The notes beneath the pieces were generated by a model, which had not been told where the DNA came from, did not search any database, and saw only the letters and a program-made list of their open reading frames with translations. From an uncultured Collinsella sp. (GTDB lineage: Bacteria > Actinomycetota > Coriobacteriia > Coriobacteriales > Coriobacteriaceae), in assembly GCA_900766165.1 (NCBI GenBank), contig CAAFUK010000101.1:1-33119 (forward strand): a stretch of 33,119 bases of DNA, given 5' to 3'. The position numbers and the translations under genes are program-made. Shown here piece by piece: positions 1 through 8,500 of the stretch. The stretch's first letter is position 1. The number at the start of each line of letters is the position of its first letter.

Positions 1-856
1 ACGGCTCCATGAAGGCGCCGAGGAGCGAGTGGACGGCGTTGACCCGGTTGATGGTCCCCCCGGAGCGGTCCTTGGGGTCGTAGGCCGCGTGCGCGGCGAC
101 CTCGAGCTCGGCGAGGACGTCGACGTAGGCGGACGCCTTGTCCGTCGCCACGACGGAACCGGACATGATGCGGCCCCTCAGCACATCCATGGCGCGTTTC
201 CTCGACAGGACGCCCCGCCCCGAGACCTCGAAGAACGTTTCGTTCGAGTCGTTCACGCCGGTCATAACGCAGATCTGCTCGCGCGACAGCCCGCGCTTGT
301 GCACCTGCTTGCCGCGATGTCGGGAGGGACGCGGCATCGTGAACGACCCCTTCGTGTGGTTGCCCTTGAAAGACTCGGGAAAATAGGTCTCGTCGAGCTC
401 GCAGCCGCAGCCCCGTTCGACCTTGAACGAGGGGGAGTAGGCCGAGAGGCACTCGATCAGCCTGTGGCGCATGGTGTAGGCGGTCTTGAGGCAGACGTGG
501 CAGCGCTTCGCGCATTCCCGCAGGGGCAGCATGAGCACGAAGCACTCGGCGTAGGCCATCCAGGTCTCCTTCGGGAGCTTGCTCGTTCCCAGGATACGCT
601 CACTGCCCATGCCGAAGGTCCTACCGCAGTCTCGGCAGAGGTAGCGCTGCTCTCCGTTCTTGGCCTTCCCCTTCTTCACAATCGCGACTGACCCGCAGCG
701 CGGGCAGCATTCGACTTCATAGGAGGAGCCGGCCGCGTCATCGAACGCCGCCGCGCGGATCACGTCCCTGACGGATTCGATCGCGCGGCGGCGCTCGGTT
801 TTGCTGAGATTCGCCATGTTCTTTTTGAAGGTGATGACCAGGTCTTCGGCGTTCAT
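1..856 (-). CDS. IS1595-family transposase, 3' part beyond the window
   Basis: The minus-strand frame opens at the ATG at 856 and is still open at base 1, so about 285 codons are visible and the C-terminus is missing. Near residues 50-75 there is a zinc ribbon (CPRCGS ... CRDCGRTF), the usual N-terminal DNA-binding part of IS1595/ISXO2 transposases. A DDE-type nuclease core follows: ELDETYF carries the first Asp and VATDKASAY the second. The visible end, with NAVHSLLGAF, fits the region just before the third catalytic residue. The enzyme would cut and move its own element. It points away from the coiled-coil gene at 901 and lies against that gene's truncated 5' end, which suggests insertion into it. 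The family call is firm; whether the copy is intact cannot be seen. Confidence 0.88.
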   Translation of the reverse strand, partial: MNAEDLVITFKKNMANLSKTERRRAIESVRDVIRAAAFDDAAGSSYEVECCPRCGSVAIVKKGKAKNGEQRYLCRDCGRTFGMGSERILGTSKLPKETWMAYAECFVLMLPLRECAKRCHVCLKTAYTMRHRLIECLSAYSPSFKVERGCGCELDETYFPESFKGNHTKGSFTMPRPSRHRGKQVHKRGLSREQICVMTGVNDSNETFFEVSGRGVLSRKRAMDVLRGRIMSGSVVATDKASAYVDVLAELEVAAHAAYDPKDRSGGTINRVNAVHSLLGAFMEP

Positions 857-925
857 GCTGCCCCTATCATCGCGGTCTACGGGGTCAAAGATATGGCACC
901 GTGGGGACACATGTATGTCAATCCT
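857..925. mobile_element. Probable outer end of the IS1595-type element
   Basis: The roughly 45-70 bases between the transposase start and the first coiled-coil residues should contain the element's terminal inverted repeat. The left end is outside the window, so the repeat cannot be paired and the exact boundary is unknown. Confidence 0.35.
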
Positions 926-1773
926 GGTCTAACAGAGCCAAAGAAAAAGCGTATGCAGCCATGCAGGAAGCGCTCAAAAACCTCGAGGCCGCAAAAGACG
1001 CCGCAAGTCCCGAGAAACTTGCGGAAATCGATGATGACATTGCCGCATTTCAAGAACTCTACGACATGGTGGTGGCGGAAGCCGCCAAATGGAGGAAACC
1101 CCTTCCCGCCATGCAAGCGAACGTCGATGCAGCCCAAGCCAAATACGATGAGGCCCACAACCGGACAAGCGGCCTTCAGGCAGAATTAAATAAGGCAATC
1201 GGCGACGGAGCTTCTAACGAAACTATTAAGCAGTTGCGAAGTGAGATCATGTCGGCAGAAAGGCGAGAAAAATCTTGTGAAGATGATCTTCACTCCTACC
1301 AACGCCAGCTCGAAATCCAGGAAAGACAGGTTCAGCGTTTCGAAAGTGAGGCGGAGGAAGCTAAAGCCCACATCGACGAGGACATAACCAAGCAAAACGC
1401 GCTCCTCGACGATTTGGAAAAGGCGCAAGCGGCCTATGACGACGCCTGCAAAGCATGCGAAGAGGCAAAGGCCGCGGCAGACAAGGCCACCTCGCCCGAG
1501 ATAACGAAACCGACCGAGACAGTGCCTCCCTCCGGCTCAACGCAACCCGCCGAGACGACACCGCCCGCCGGCTCGTCCGCGACCGGTAAAGACACCTCGC
1601 TAAGCTCCACCAAGCAAGCGAACTCGAGCAACGGCAAGCAAACAAATACGACCGCCGACAAGCTCGCAAACACAGGCGACACAGCGCCGAGCGCAATCGC
1701 ACTCGCAGCAATCGCCGCCGCAGGCCTCGGAATAACCGCCACCGCCACACGCCGCATCAAGAACTCAAAATAG
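901..1773 (+). pseudogene. 5'-truncated coiled-coil surface protein with sortase signal
   Basis: The open frame begins at GTG 901, but the first dozen residues look like insertion-element sequence. No signal peptide or convincing ribosome site is present, so this is best read as the 3' part of an older, longer gene. Residues about 15-200 are a charged, Ala/Glu/Lys-rich heptad pattern, probably one long coiled coil. A Pro/Thr/Ser/Gly-rich wall-spanning stretch follows. The end is a sortase signal: LANTGD, a hydrophobic Ala/Ile segment, then a basic tail (RRIKNSK). The layout is that of a wall-anchored stalk or adhesin. An IS1595-type element lies directly upstream and probably removed the N-terminus. 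A terminator follows at 1819. The anchor is clear; the ligand and original length are unknown. Confidence 0.75.
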
Positions 1774-1818
1774 CTGCCAGCGGTTATTGTCTTCGCCAAT
1801 CCACAAGCCCAGAGACAA

Positions 1819-1858
1819 AAAGAGGTCCGTTTCCCCACCTAGGGAAACGGACCTCTTT
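1819..1858. terminator. Bidirectional hairpin terminator
   Basis: The arms at 1819-1835 and 1842-1858 form a perfect 17-bp stem with a 6-base loop. A-rich and T-rich ends make it usable from both sides. It follows the coiled-coil gene by 45 bases. Confidence 0.85.
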
Positions 1859-2000
1859 AACTGCAAAAAATCAAGCAACGGCACCGCCGCCTCTTGAACC
1901 ACATAGCCATCAATGCCCAGACAACACCAGCAAGCCGCATTCCGCAAGGGATAGATTAAATTAGATAAACGCGCCTTAACGGGTGATTTTTGGACGACGG

Positions 2001-2095
2001 GGCCCGGCCGGCGGCGAGGTGTTTGGTAGTCGAGCGATCCCGCAGGCGCAGCCGAGGACCAGCGAGACACCAAATACCTCGTCGCCGGCCGGGCC
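2001..2095. repeat. Long GC-rich inverted repeat between genes
   Basis: The arms 2001-2027 and 2069-2095 pair over 27 bp with two mismatches (G against A), leaving a loop of about 41 bases. It lies just beyond the SRP RNA terminator, between two converging transcription units. The flanks 1860-2000 show no gene. It could be a strong transcription barrier or a member of a dispersed repeat family. Confidence 0.7.
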
Positions 2096-2108
2096 ATGTC
2101 GCGGCACC

Positions 2109-2126
2109 AAAAAGCGCCCGTGCGCT
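2109..2126 (-). terminator. Terminator of the SRP RNA gene
   Basis: On the minus strand, AGCGC and GCGCT pair around a 4-base loop and are followed directly by five T. The stem overlaps the last bases of the SRP RNA. Confidence 0.6.
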
Positions 2127-2222
2127 CGATGGATTCGGATGCCCGACAGAGGCTCCTTATGGCTGCTTCCTTCCGGACCTGACCAGATTCGGAACATGTC
2201 GTCATCCGAACCCATCGAACGC
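2122..2222 (-). ncRNA. ffs: Signal recognition particle RNA, small bacterial type (4.5S)
   Basis: The minus strand carries the nearly invariant SRP core GGTCAGGTCCGGAAGGAAGC at about 2164-2185, which is the apical loop and asymmetric bulge bound by Ffh. The ends 2203-2222 and 2122-2141 pair over 20 bp with only two non-Watson-Crick positions, giving a single rod of about 101 nt as expected for the small bacterial form. With Ffh and FtsY this RNA targets nascent membrane and secreted proteins, which would include the giant secreted protein encoded upstream. It has its own promoter at 2239-2267 and a terminator at 2109. Exact ends are estimated from the pairing. Confidence 0.95.
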
Positions 2223-2238
2223 GCTAGGCGCTCGGTAT

Positions 2239-2267
2239 ATCTTACCCGCTCCCGCCCAGCAGGGCAA
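2239..2267 (-). promoter_or_regulatory. Promoter of the SRP RNA gene
   Basis: On the minus strand, TTGCCC (2262-2267) and TAAGAT (2239-2244) are separated by exactly 17 bases. The -10 box lies 16 bases before the first paired base of the RNA. The -35 box touches the hairpin that ends the giant gene. Confidence 0.75.
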
Positions 2268-2301
2268 GTGGGGCGAACCCATCGGATGGATTCGCCCCAC
2301 T
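2267..2301 (-). terminator. Hairpin after the giant surface-protein gene
   Basis: The arms 2267-2277 and 2291-2301 are perfect 11-bp complements, and CCAT/ATGG can extend the stem inside. It begins 11 bases past the stop codon at 2313. There is no clear T-run, so efficiency is uncertain. Confidence 0.6.
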
Positions 2302-2312
2302 CGTGCATATCG

Positions 2313-5300
2313 CTAGCGGCGCCTGCGGTACAGGGCCGCGCCGCCCGCGACGGCCAGCGCGCCGATGCCGGCCATGGCACCGAGTGCCGCCGCCGGCAGG
2401 CTGCGGTCGCCGGTGTCGGGCATGCCGCTCTTGGAGCCGTCGCCGCCGGAGCCGCTATCGGAACCGCCGCCCGAACCGCCGCCCGGCGTGCCGGGGTTCT
2501 CGGGGATGCCGGGGGTCTCCGGGGTGCCGGGCTCCTCGGCGTAGCTGTTGGTGAAGACCGGCGGCAGGTTGGCGTCGCCCTCGTAGGAGACCTTCGCCGA
2601 CAGGTAGCCCGTCTTGGAGCCGTCGGCCGCCTCGTCGCTCACCGTGACGACAATCTTGTGCACGGCCTTGTCGTAGGTCACGTGTGCCTGGCCATCGTCG
2701 ACCTCGCTCACCGTGAAAGTGTAGGTACCGGCCTGCTTGAAGGTCAGCGCGTCGAACGTGACGCTGCCGTCGGCGGCGTTCTTGGCGGTCGACATGACCT
2801 TGCCGTCCCGGCTCTTGAGCTCAAAGCTAAACTGCCCCGCCTTGAGCTCGGCGCCCTTGAGCACCTTGGCGGCGCCCAGCTTGAGGGTGACGGGCGCAGC
2901 CTCGTAGCCGTTGGTGAACGTCACCGAGCCATCGCCCGTGGGATTGCCCTCGGCATCCACAAGGTCGTGCTTGACGGTGAGCTTGCCGTTGCCGGCATCG
3001 GTGACCGTCGTGCGCACGCGGTGCACCGCCCTGTCGTACGTCACGCCGCCCGCCGCGCCGGCGACCTCGCGCAGCTCGTAGCTATGCGTGCCGGGCGCGG
3101 TATAGGTGATGGGGTTGAGCGCCACCGTGCCGTCCGCGGCGTTCTTGCCCGTCACCGCAATACTCTCGCTGCCGTCGGCGTTGATCTCGATCAACTGGAA
3201 CTCGAACTCGCCCTCGGCCAGGTCACGGCCCTTAAGCTTCTTGCTCACCGCGATCCGGTCGGTGACGGAGCTCGGCGTCGGGTTCACGACGTAGGTGTTG
3301 GTGAACTCGAACGCGCCCCTACCCTCGGGCGTGCCCTCGGCGGGCAGGACCTCCGCGGCGAGCGTGCCCGCGTTGGTGTCCTCGACCACCTTGACCGTGA
3401 AGGTCCTGGACGCTACCGCGTCATTGACCACGCCGTCGACCGAGCCGGACTCGCTCACCCGGTAGGCGAACGTCTTGGTGCGCATGCCATCGCCGTCGAT
3501 CGCGGCATCGTCGAGGTCACTCGGCTGCCTGAACGTGACGTGGCCCAGCTCGACGTTGCCGGCGGCATCGTTGACCGCCTCGGTCACCGTCTTGCCGGAG
3601 GCGTCGACCGGTGCGGGCGCGCCGTCCAGCGGCTCAATCTTGAAGGTGTACTTGCCCTCGATGTCGGCCTGCGTCAGGCCGAGTCCGGCCTGGCCGAGCG
3701 CCAGCGTCTTGGTGCCCGCGAGGTCGACCGTCGCCTCGTTGGTGCCGTAGCCGTTCACGAACGACAGCGTACCGTCGGAGCCCTCGGGGTAGGTCACGAC
3801 CACATCCAGCCCGCCCTTGCCGTTATCGGTCGCCTTGACCGTGATGTCAAAGCTCGACGCGGTCGCCGTTACGCCCGCGGGCAGCGCCGCCGTGTCCTCG
3901 GAAACGGTATAGGGGATGGACCAGGAGCCGTCGGTCGCCTTGGTGGCGGTGCCGTCCTTCACCATCTGCTCGAGCGAGCCGGTGGTGTAGGCGATGGGCG
4001 AGAATGTGAGCGCCGCGGCCTCGCCGTCGCCGGAGGCCCGGTTGGACGCGGTCGCGACCGGGTTGCCCTGGGCATCGCGGACGGAGAACGAGAACTCGCC
4101 CGCCGCCGCGGCGCGGCCCGTCAGCGTCTTGGTGGCGTCGATGGCCACGCTGCCCTCGCCGCCAAGCGTGCCGGTGGCCTCATAGGAGTTCTGGAACGCG
4201 ACCGTCACGGGCGCGGGCAGCGACGCAGCGCCATCGGCCGTCGAGACCACGCTGCGGGCGACCTCGGTGCCGTCCTTGACGACCGTGGTCGTGACCGTGA
4301 GCTCGCCCGTCGCGGCATCGTAGGCGGGCGCGATGGTCACCGTGCGCGGCGCGGTGTCGTTCGTATAGCCGTCGCCGCCGGTCTTGGTCTCGGTGACGGT
4401 GAAGCTGTAGGTCTTACCCGCGTCGGCGTCGGTGAACGTCACGTCGCCCTTTACGGCGTCGCCGATGAGGTCGATCAGGTCGGCCTGCCCGTCATCGGCC
4501 GCGGCCACGGCGTAGGCATCCTTGTCGGTCTTGAGGCCGAGCTTGGCGGCCGTCTCGGCGTCGGCGGCCACGGTGAAGGCGAACTGCCCCGCCTCCATGG
4601 CGCGGCCGGTAAGCGTCTTGGACAGGCGCACGCCCGCGCGGGCCGAGTAGTCGAGCCCGGTCGTGTAGGTATTCACGAAGTCGCCGCCGCTCGCCTGCGC
4701 GATCGCGGGCGTCGTGGCCGTGAGGTTGCCCGAGCCGTCGTCGGTCACGGTCACCGTCATCGTGGCGACGTGGCCGTCGTAGGCAACGCCGGCGATTGCC
4801 GTGCCGTCATCGGGCCTGACCTCGCGCACCGTGTAGGTGAAGGTCTTGGCGCGCACGCGCTTGCCGCCGACCTCGGCGAACCCGGCGTCCTTGATGTCGT
4901 CGAGCGTGTAGCGGATGGGGCCGAAGTCGAAGGCGACCTTTTCGCCCGCCTTGGTCCCGGCAGCCGTCACGCTGACGGTCTTGGAGCCGTCGGAGGAGCC
5001 CTCGGGCATGGGCGCGCCGTCCTCGCCCGCGAGCGTGAACTGGAAGCTGTCGCCCTCCGCCCAGTCGCGGCCCTTGAGCGTCTTGGTGAAGAGTCCCGCA
5101 GTGGAGACGTCCCGGCCCTCGGTGGCCGTTCCGTAGGTGTTGGTGAACGCCGCGGTCGCGCCGCCCTCGGTCACGGTGCCCTCGGCCCCGTCGGCCGTGG
5201 TCGCGTAGCCCTCGGCGGCCTCCTCGGTCACGGTGTAGCTTGCGCCCACGGGCAGGCCGGCGATAGTCTTCTCCCCGCCGTGCTTGAGCGTGAAGGTCGC

Positions 5301-5510
5301 CCTGCCGTCCGTGAACGTCACGGCGCCCTCGCCCTCGCCGAAGGTGCCGGAGACGAGCTCGCCGTCCCCGTCGGTGAGCGCCACCGTGAAGCCGAACTCG
5401 CGCTGGCTGTCGCCGCCGACGACCGTCTTCTTGACGGTGAGGCTGCCGGTCTTAGAGGCTGCCGGTCTTAGCGGTGTTGGTAAAGACCGCCGCCTCGACC
5501 GTGCGTTCAA
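2313..5510 (-). pseudogene. C-terminal part of giant pilin-domain surface protein, cut off by frameshift
   Basis: This frame continues the giant gene at 5452-14310 after the 16-bp duplication. The first 20 or so codons (5510 to about 5455) are out-of-frame sequence. True homology starts at TGSLTVKKTV. No signal peptide or ribosome site exists for separate translation. It holds one Cna-B/DUF7601-like domain, then six FctA/Spy0128-like domains. Each has a K-containing start (such as KTLKGRDW or KTLTGR), a YTxxE-like strand and an F-N-Y end. These are the usual places for the Lys, Glu and Asn of self-formed isopeptide bonds. A Pro/Gly/Ser wall linker follows, then MPDTGD, a hydrophobic segment and RRRR: a complete sortase signal. 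Base composition is clearly more GC-rich than in the N-terminal part. Without this segment the protein could not be wall-anchored. Confidence 0.85.
5439..5470. repeat. Exact 16-bp tandem duplication that breaks the giant gene
   Basis: Two identical 16-bp copies, 5439-5454 and 5455-5470, sit head to tail (plus strand GAGGCTGCCGGTCTTA). On the coding strand the first copy read ends in TAA, in frame. Removing one copy joins NTAKTGSL directly to TVKKTV and leaves 11982 coding bases, an exact multiple of three. Confidence 0.95.
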
Positions 5511-8500
5511 CAGCGCTACCGGCGTCGTCGGTCAGCTGTGCAATCTTGGTCTTGGCAGTCAGCTTGCCGGCGCCCTCGTCGGTCACCGTGACGGTGGCGC
5601 GATAGGTGGCCTTCGAGAAGGTGAGGGCCGCCTCGTCACCCGCCTGCTCGGCAATCACATAGGTATAGGTTCCGGGCTTGGTGTACTCAATGGTGCCGAA
5701 GTTGCCGACCTGAACGTCCTTCTTCAGCGTAATCATCGCTACGCCGTGCTTGGCATTCTTGGGCATGGGCGCCTCGCCCTCGGCAGCCAGCGTCATGGTA
5801 AAGGCATCCGACGTCGTCCAGTTGCGTCCGGAGATCTTCTTTTGGACCTTAAAGGCGTTCTCCACCTTCGTGGACTCCACGCTATAGATGTTGGTGAATC
5901 CGACCTGCGTCGCCTGTCCGACGGTTCCCTTCTGGGTATTAGCCTTATCGGCAACCGTAAAGCCGTCCTCGCTCGTCATGAGGTTGCCCTTGGAGTCGAG
6001 CTCCTGCACCTCGTAGTGCGCGCCCACGGGCACGGTAACCGTCACGGAGCCACCGGCCTTAAGCGCGATGGTGTCGCCGCCCTTGATCTGTCCGCTTACA
6101 TGGGTGCCGTTGGTGCCGCTGGGACGGCCGGCATACGCAAAGCTACCGGTCAGAGGCGTTGCGCCATCGGCCTGGAAGAGCAGCACCTTAAAGGTGAATG
6201 CCTTGTTGGGCGCGGTAATGCCCTCGGCTGCCGTAACCGTCTTGCTCAGCGTCAAGCGGCCGTCAGAGACCTCATCGGTAGTGGTGTTGGTCTTAACGGC
6301 GGGGTTGTTGCCAACCGCCACCGACGCCTGGTTGGAAATATTGCCCGAAGCGCCACCGCTCTTAAATGCATCCTCGGTCACGCGGACCTTAAACTGGACC
6401 GTGCCCTCCTTGCCGGCGGGAACATCCGTCAACGTCCAGGTGAGGTTGCCGTCGTTGTCCTTGGAGCCGGCATCCTTATGGTCGCCCGCGAACTCCACGA
6501 ACTCGGTCCCCGCAGGAACGGTATCGGAGATCGTCACCGTGGCCGGTTTGCTCTCGGTATTCTTGTAGCCGATGGTATAGGTGAGCTCATCGCCCAGCGC
6601 CACACCCGACCCCGTCGAATCCTGAGCATCACTCTCGGACTTCTTGGGCACGTAGTTGGTCGTGGTGCCGGTATAGCTCTTGTTGCCAACCGTAACGGTG
6701 GCGGTGTTCTTGATAGCGCCGACCGCACCCCGGGCATCCTTCACGGCGTCCTCGGTAATCTTGACGCGCACGCGTACCGAACCATGGCTGCCCGCGGGCT
6801 GCTCACCCAGGTTCCAGGTAAGCGACTGACCGCTCGCAGTGCCCTTATCGGCATTCTCGCCCTCAAAGGCCTCGAACACAACGCCGGCAGGAAGCTCATC
6901 GGTAACGGTTACATTGGCCGGAACCAGGTTGCCCTTGGCATCGACCTCGGTGTTTGTCCAGTTGATGGTGTAGATATAAGAGTCACCCACGGAGAGCAGC
7001 TGCCCGTCGATATCCACGCTGGGCTCCGCGACCGTGCCGATCGTCTTGACCTTATCGCGTGTGTTGTGGAAGACGATCTTGCCGTCCTCGGTACCATCGC
7101 GATAGGTCACCTTGGACGTAAGGTTACCGTTGTTGTCGTCGGTCACCTCGAGCAGCACGCGGCACGTCGCGGACGTATCCACGGGACGAACGCCATCTGG
7201 CAGGTTGGCCAAGCACTCCTTTGCCACCAGGTTAAAGCTGTAGGTAGTGGTGTGGTCGGCATTATGCTGCTTGGTGGCAAGGCCCTTCGCCACAGCGTCG
7301 TCAAGATCAGTTGCCGACTCATGAGATTCGCTGGTAGCGTTGCCAAGCTTAAAGTAGACCTTACCAAAGTCGACCTTTGCGGTGCCGTTCTCGCTCGCCT
7401 GGGTCTCGCCCTCATCCATCTTTTCGAGCGAGCCGTCGGCCTTCTCGGCATACAGGTCAAACGTATACTGACCCGCCTTGATCTTGTCGCCGGAGTCCAT
7501 TACCTTCTCGGCAGTAAGACCCTCAAAGGTTCCGGTCGCGATGTAGCTGTTGGTAAAGGACACCTGGGCCTTGGCGGTACCGCTCTCGGGGCCAAAGGTC
7601 TTTTCATCCTCAGAAAGCTCGACGTTCTTGGCGTCATAGTGCTTGGCCGTGGTCACGGTATAGAGCGAACCGTTATCGCGCTTCTTAACCGTAATCTCTA
7701 CCTTCCAATAGGTAGAGTCGTATGTATAGCCGCCCTTGTCGCCGCCATTCTCGACAACCTTGTAGGTGAACGTCTTGTCTGCATCTTCCGTCGCGAAGGT
7801 CAGGCCGCCCAAAATACCGGTATGGGACGTGCCATCGGCCTGCGGTTCATCGTTTGTCACGGTGAGCTTGCCTTCATCCGCGCGCAGCAGCTTGTTGAGC
7901 TTTTTGATTGAAGCATCGCCCTCGCCCGTCACCGTAAAGCCAAACATGTCGGCATGCAGGTCGTGCCCGTTAAGCGTCTTGACGATCTCAAGACCGCCCT
8001 GGAGCTCGTAGCTCGTCGAGGTACTGTAGCTATTAGTGAAGATGAAGCCTTCCGAGCCGGTCGTGCCGTCGGCGCGGGCCACAAGCTTGCCGCCCTCATC
8101 GGTTACGGTGACCGTCACGGTATAGACGTGCTGGTCATACTTCCACTCGCCAAGGCCGCTGTTCGGAGCCACCTCGTTAATGGCGAACGTATACGTGCCC
8201 GGCTTGTTGAAGGTAAGTGTCGAGAAGTCAATCTTATCGTGCGCGCCGTCGGCAAGCTTGTCCCTCGTTTGCCTCTGCTCGGTGTAGCCGTTGTCCGCAC
8301 TCATCGAAGAGCCGGTGATGAGTTTGTTGTCGACGGCCGCCCTGGTGACATCATCGGCCGCGGTCATGACAAAGGTAAACTTGCTCGGAGCATCGGCGCC
8401 GGCGACCACCTTCGTCACAGACGGGGTGTAGGTTGCCGCCTCGGCGACCGTATAGGTGTTCTTGAATTTGACCGTCGCGACACCGGTAGACGTCGCATCC

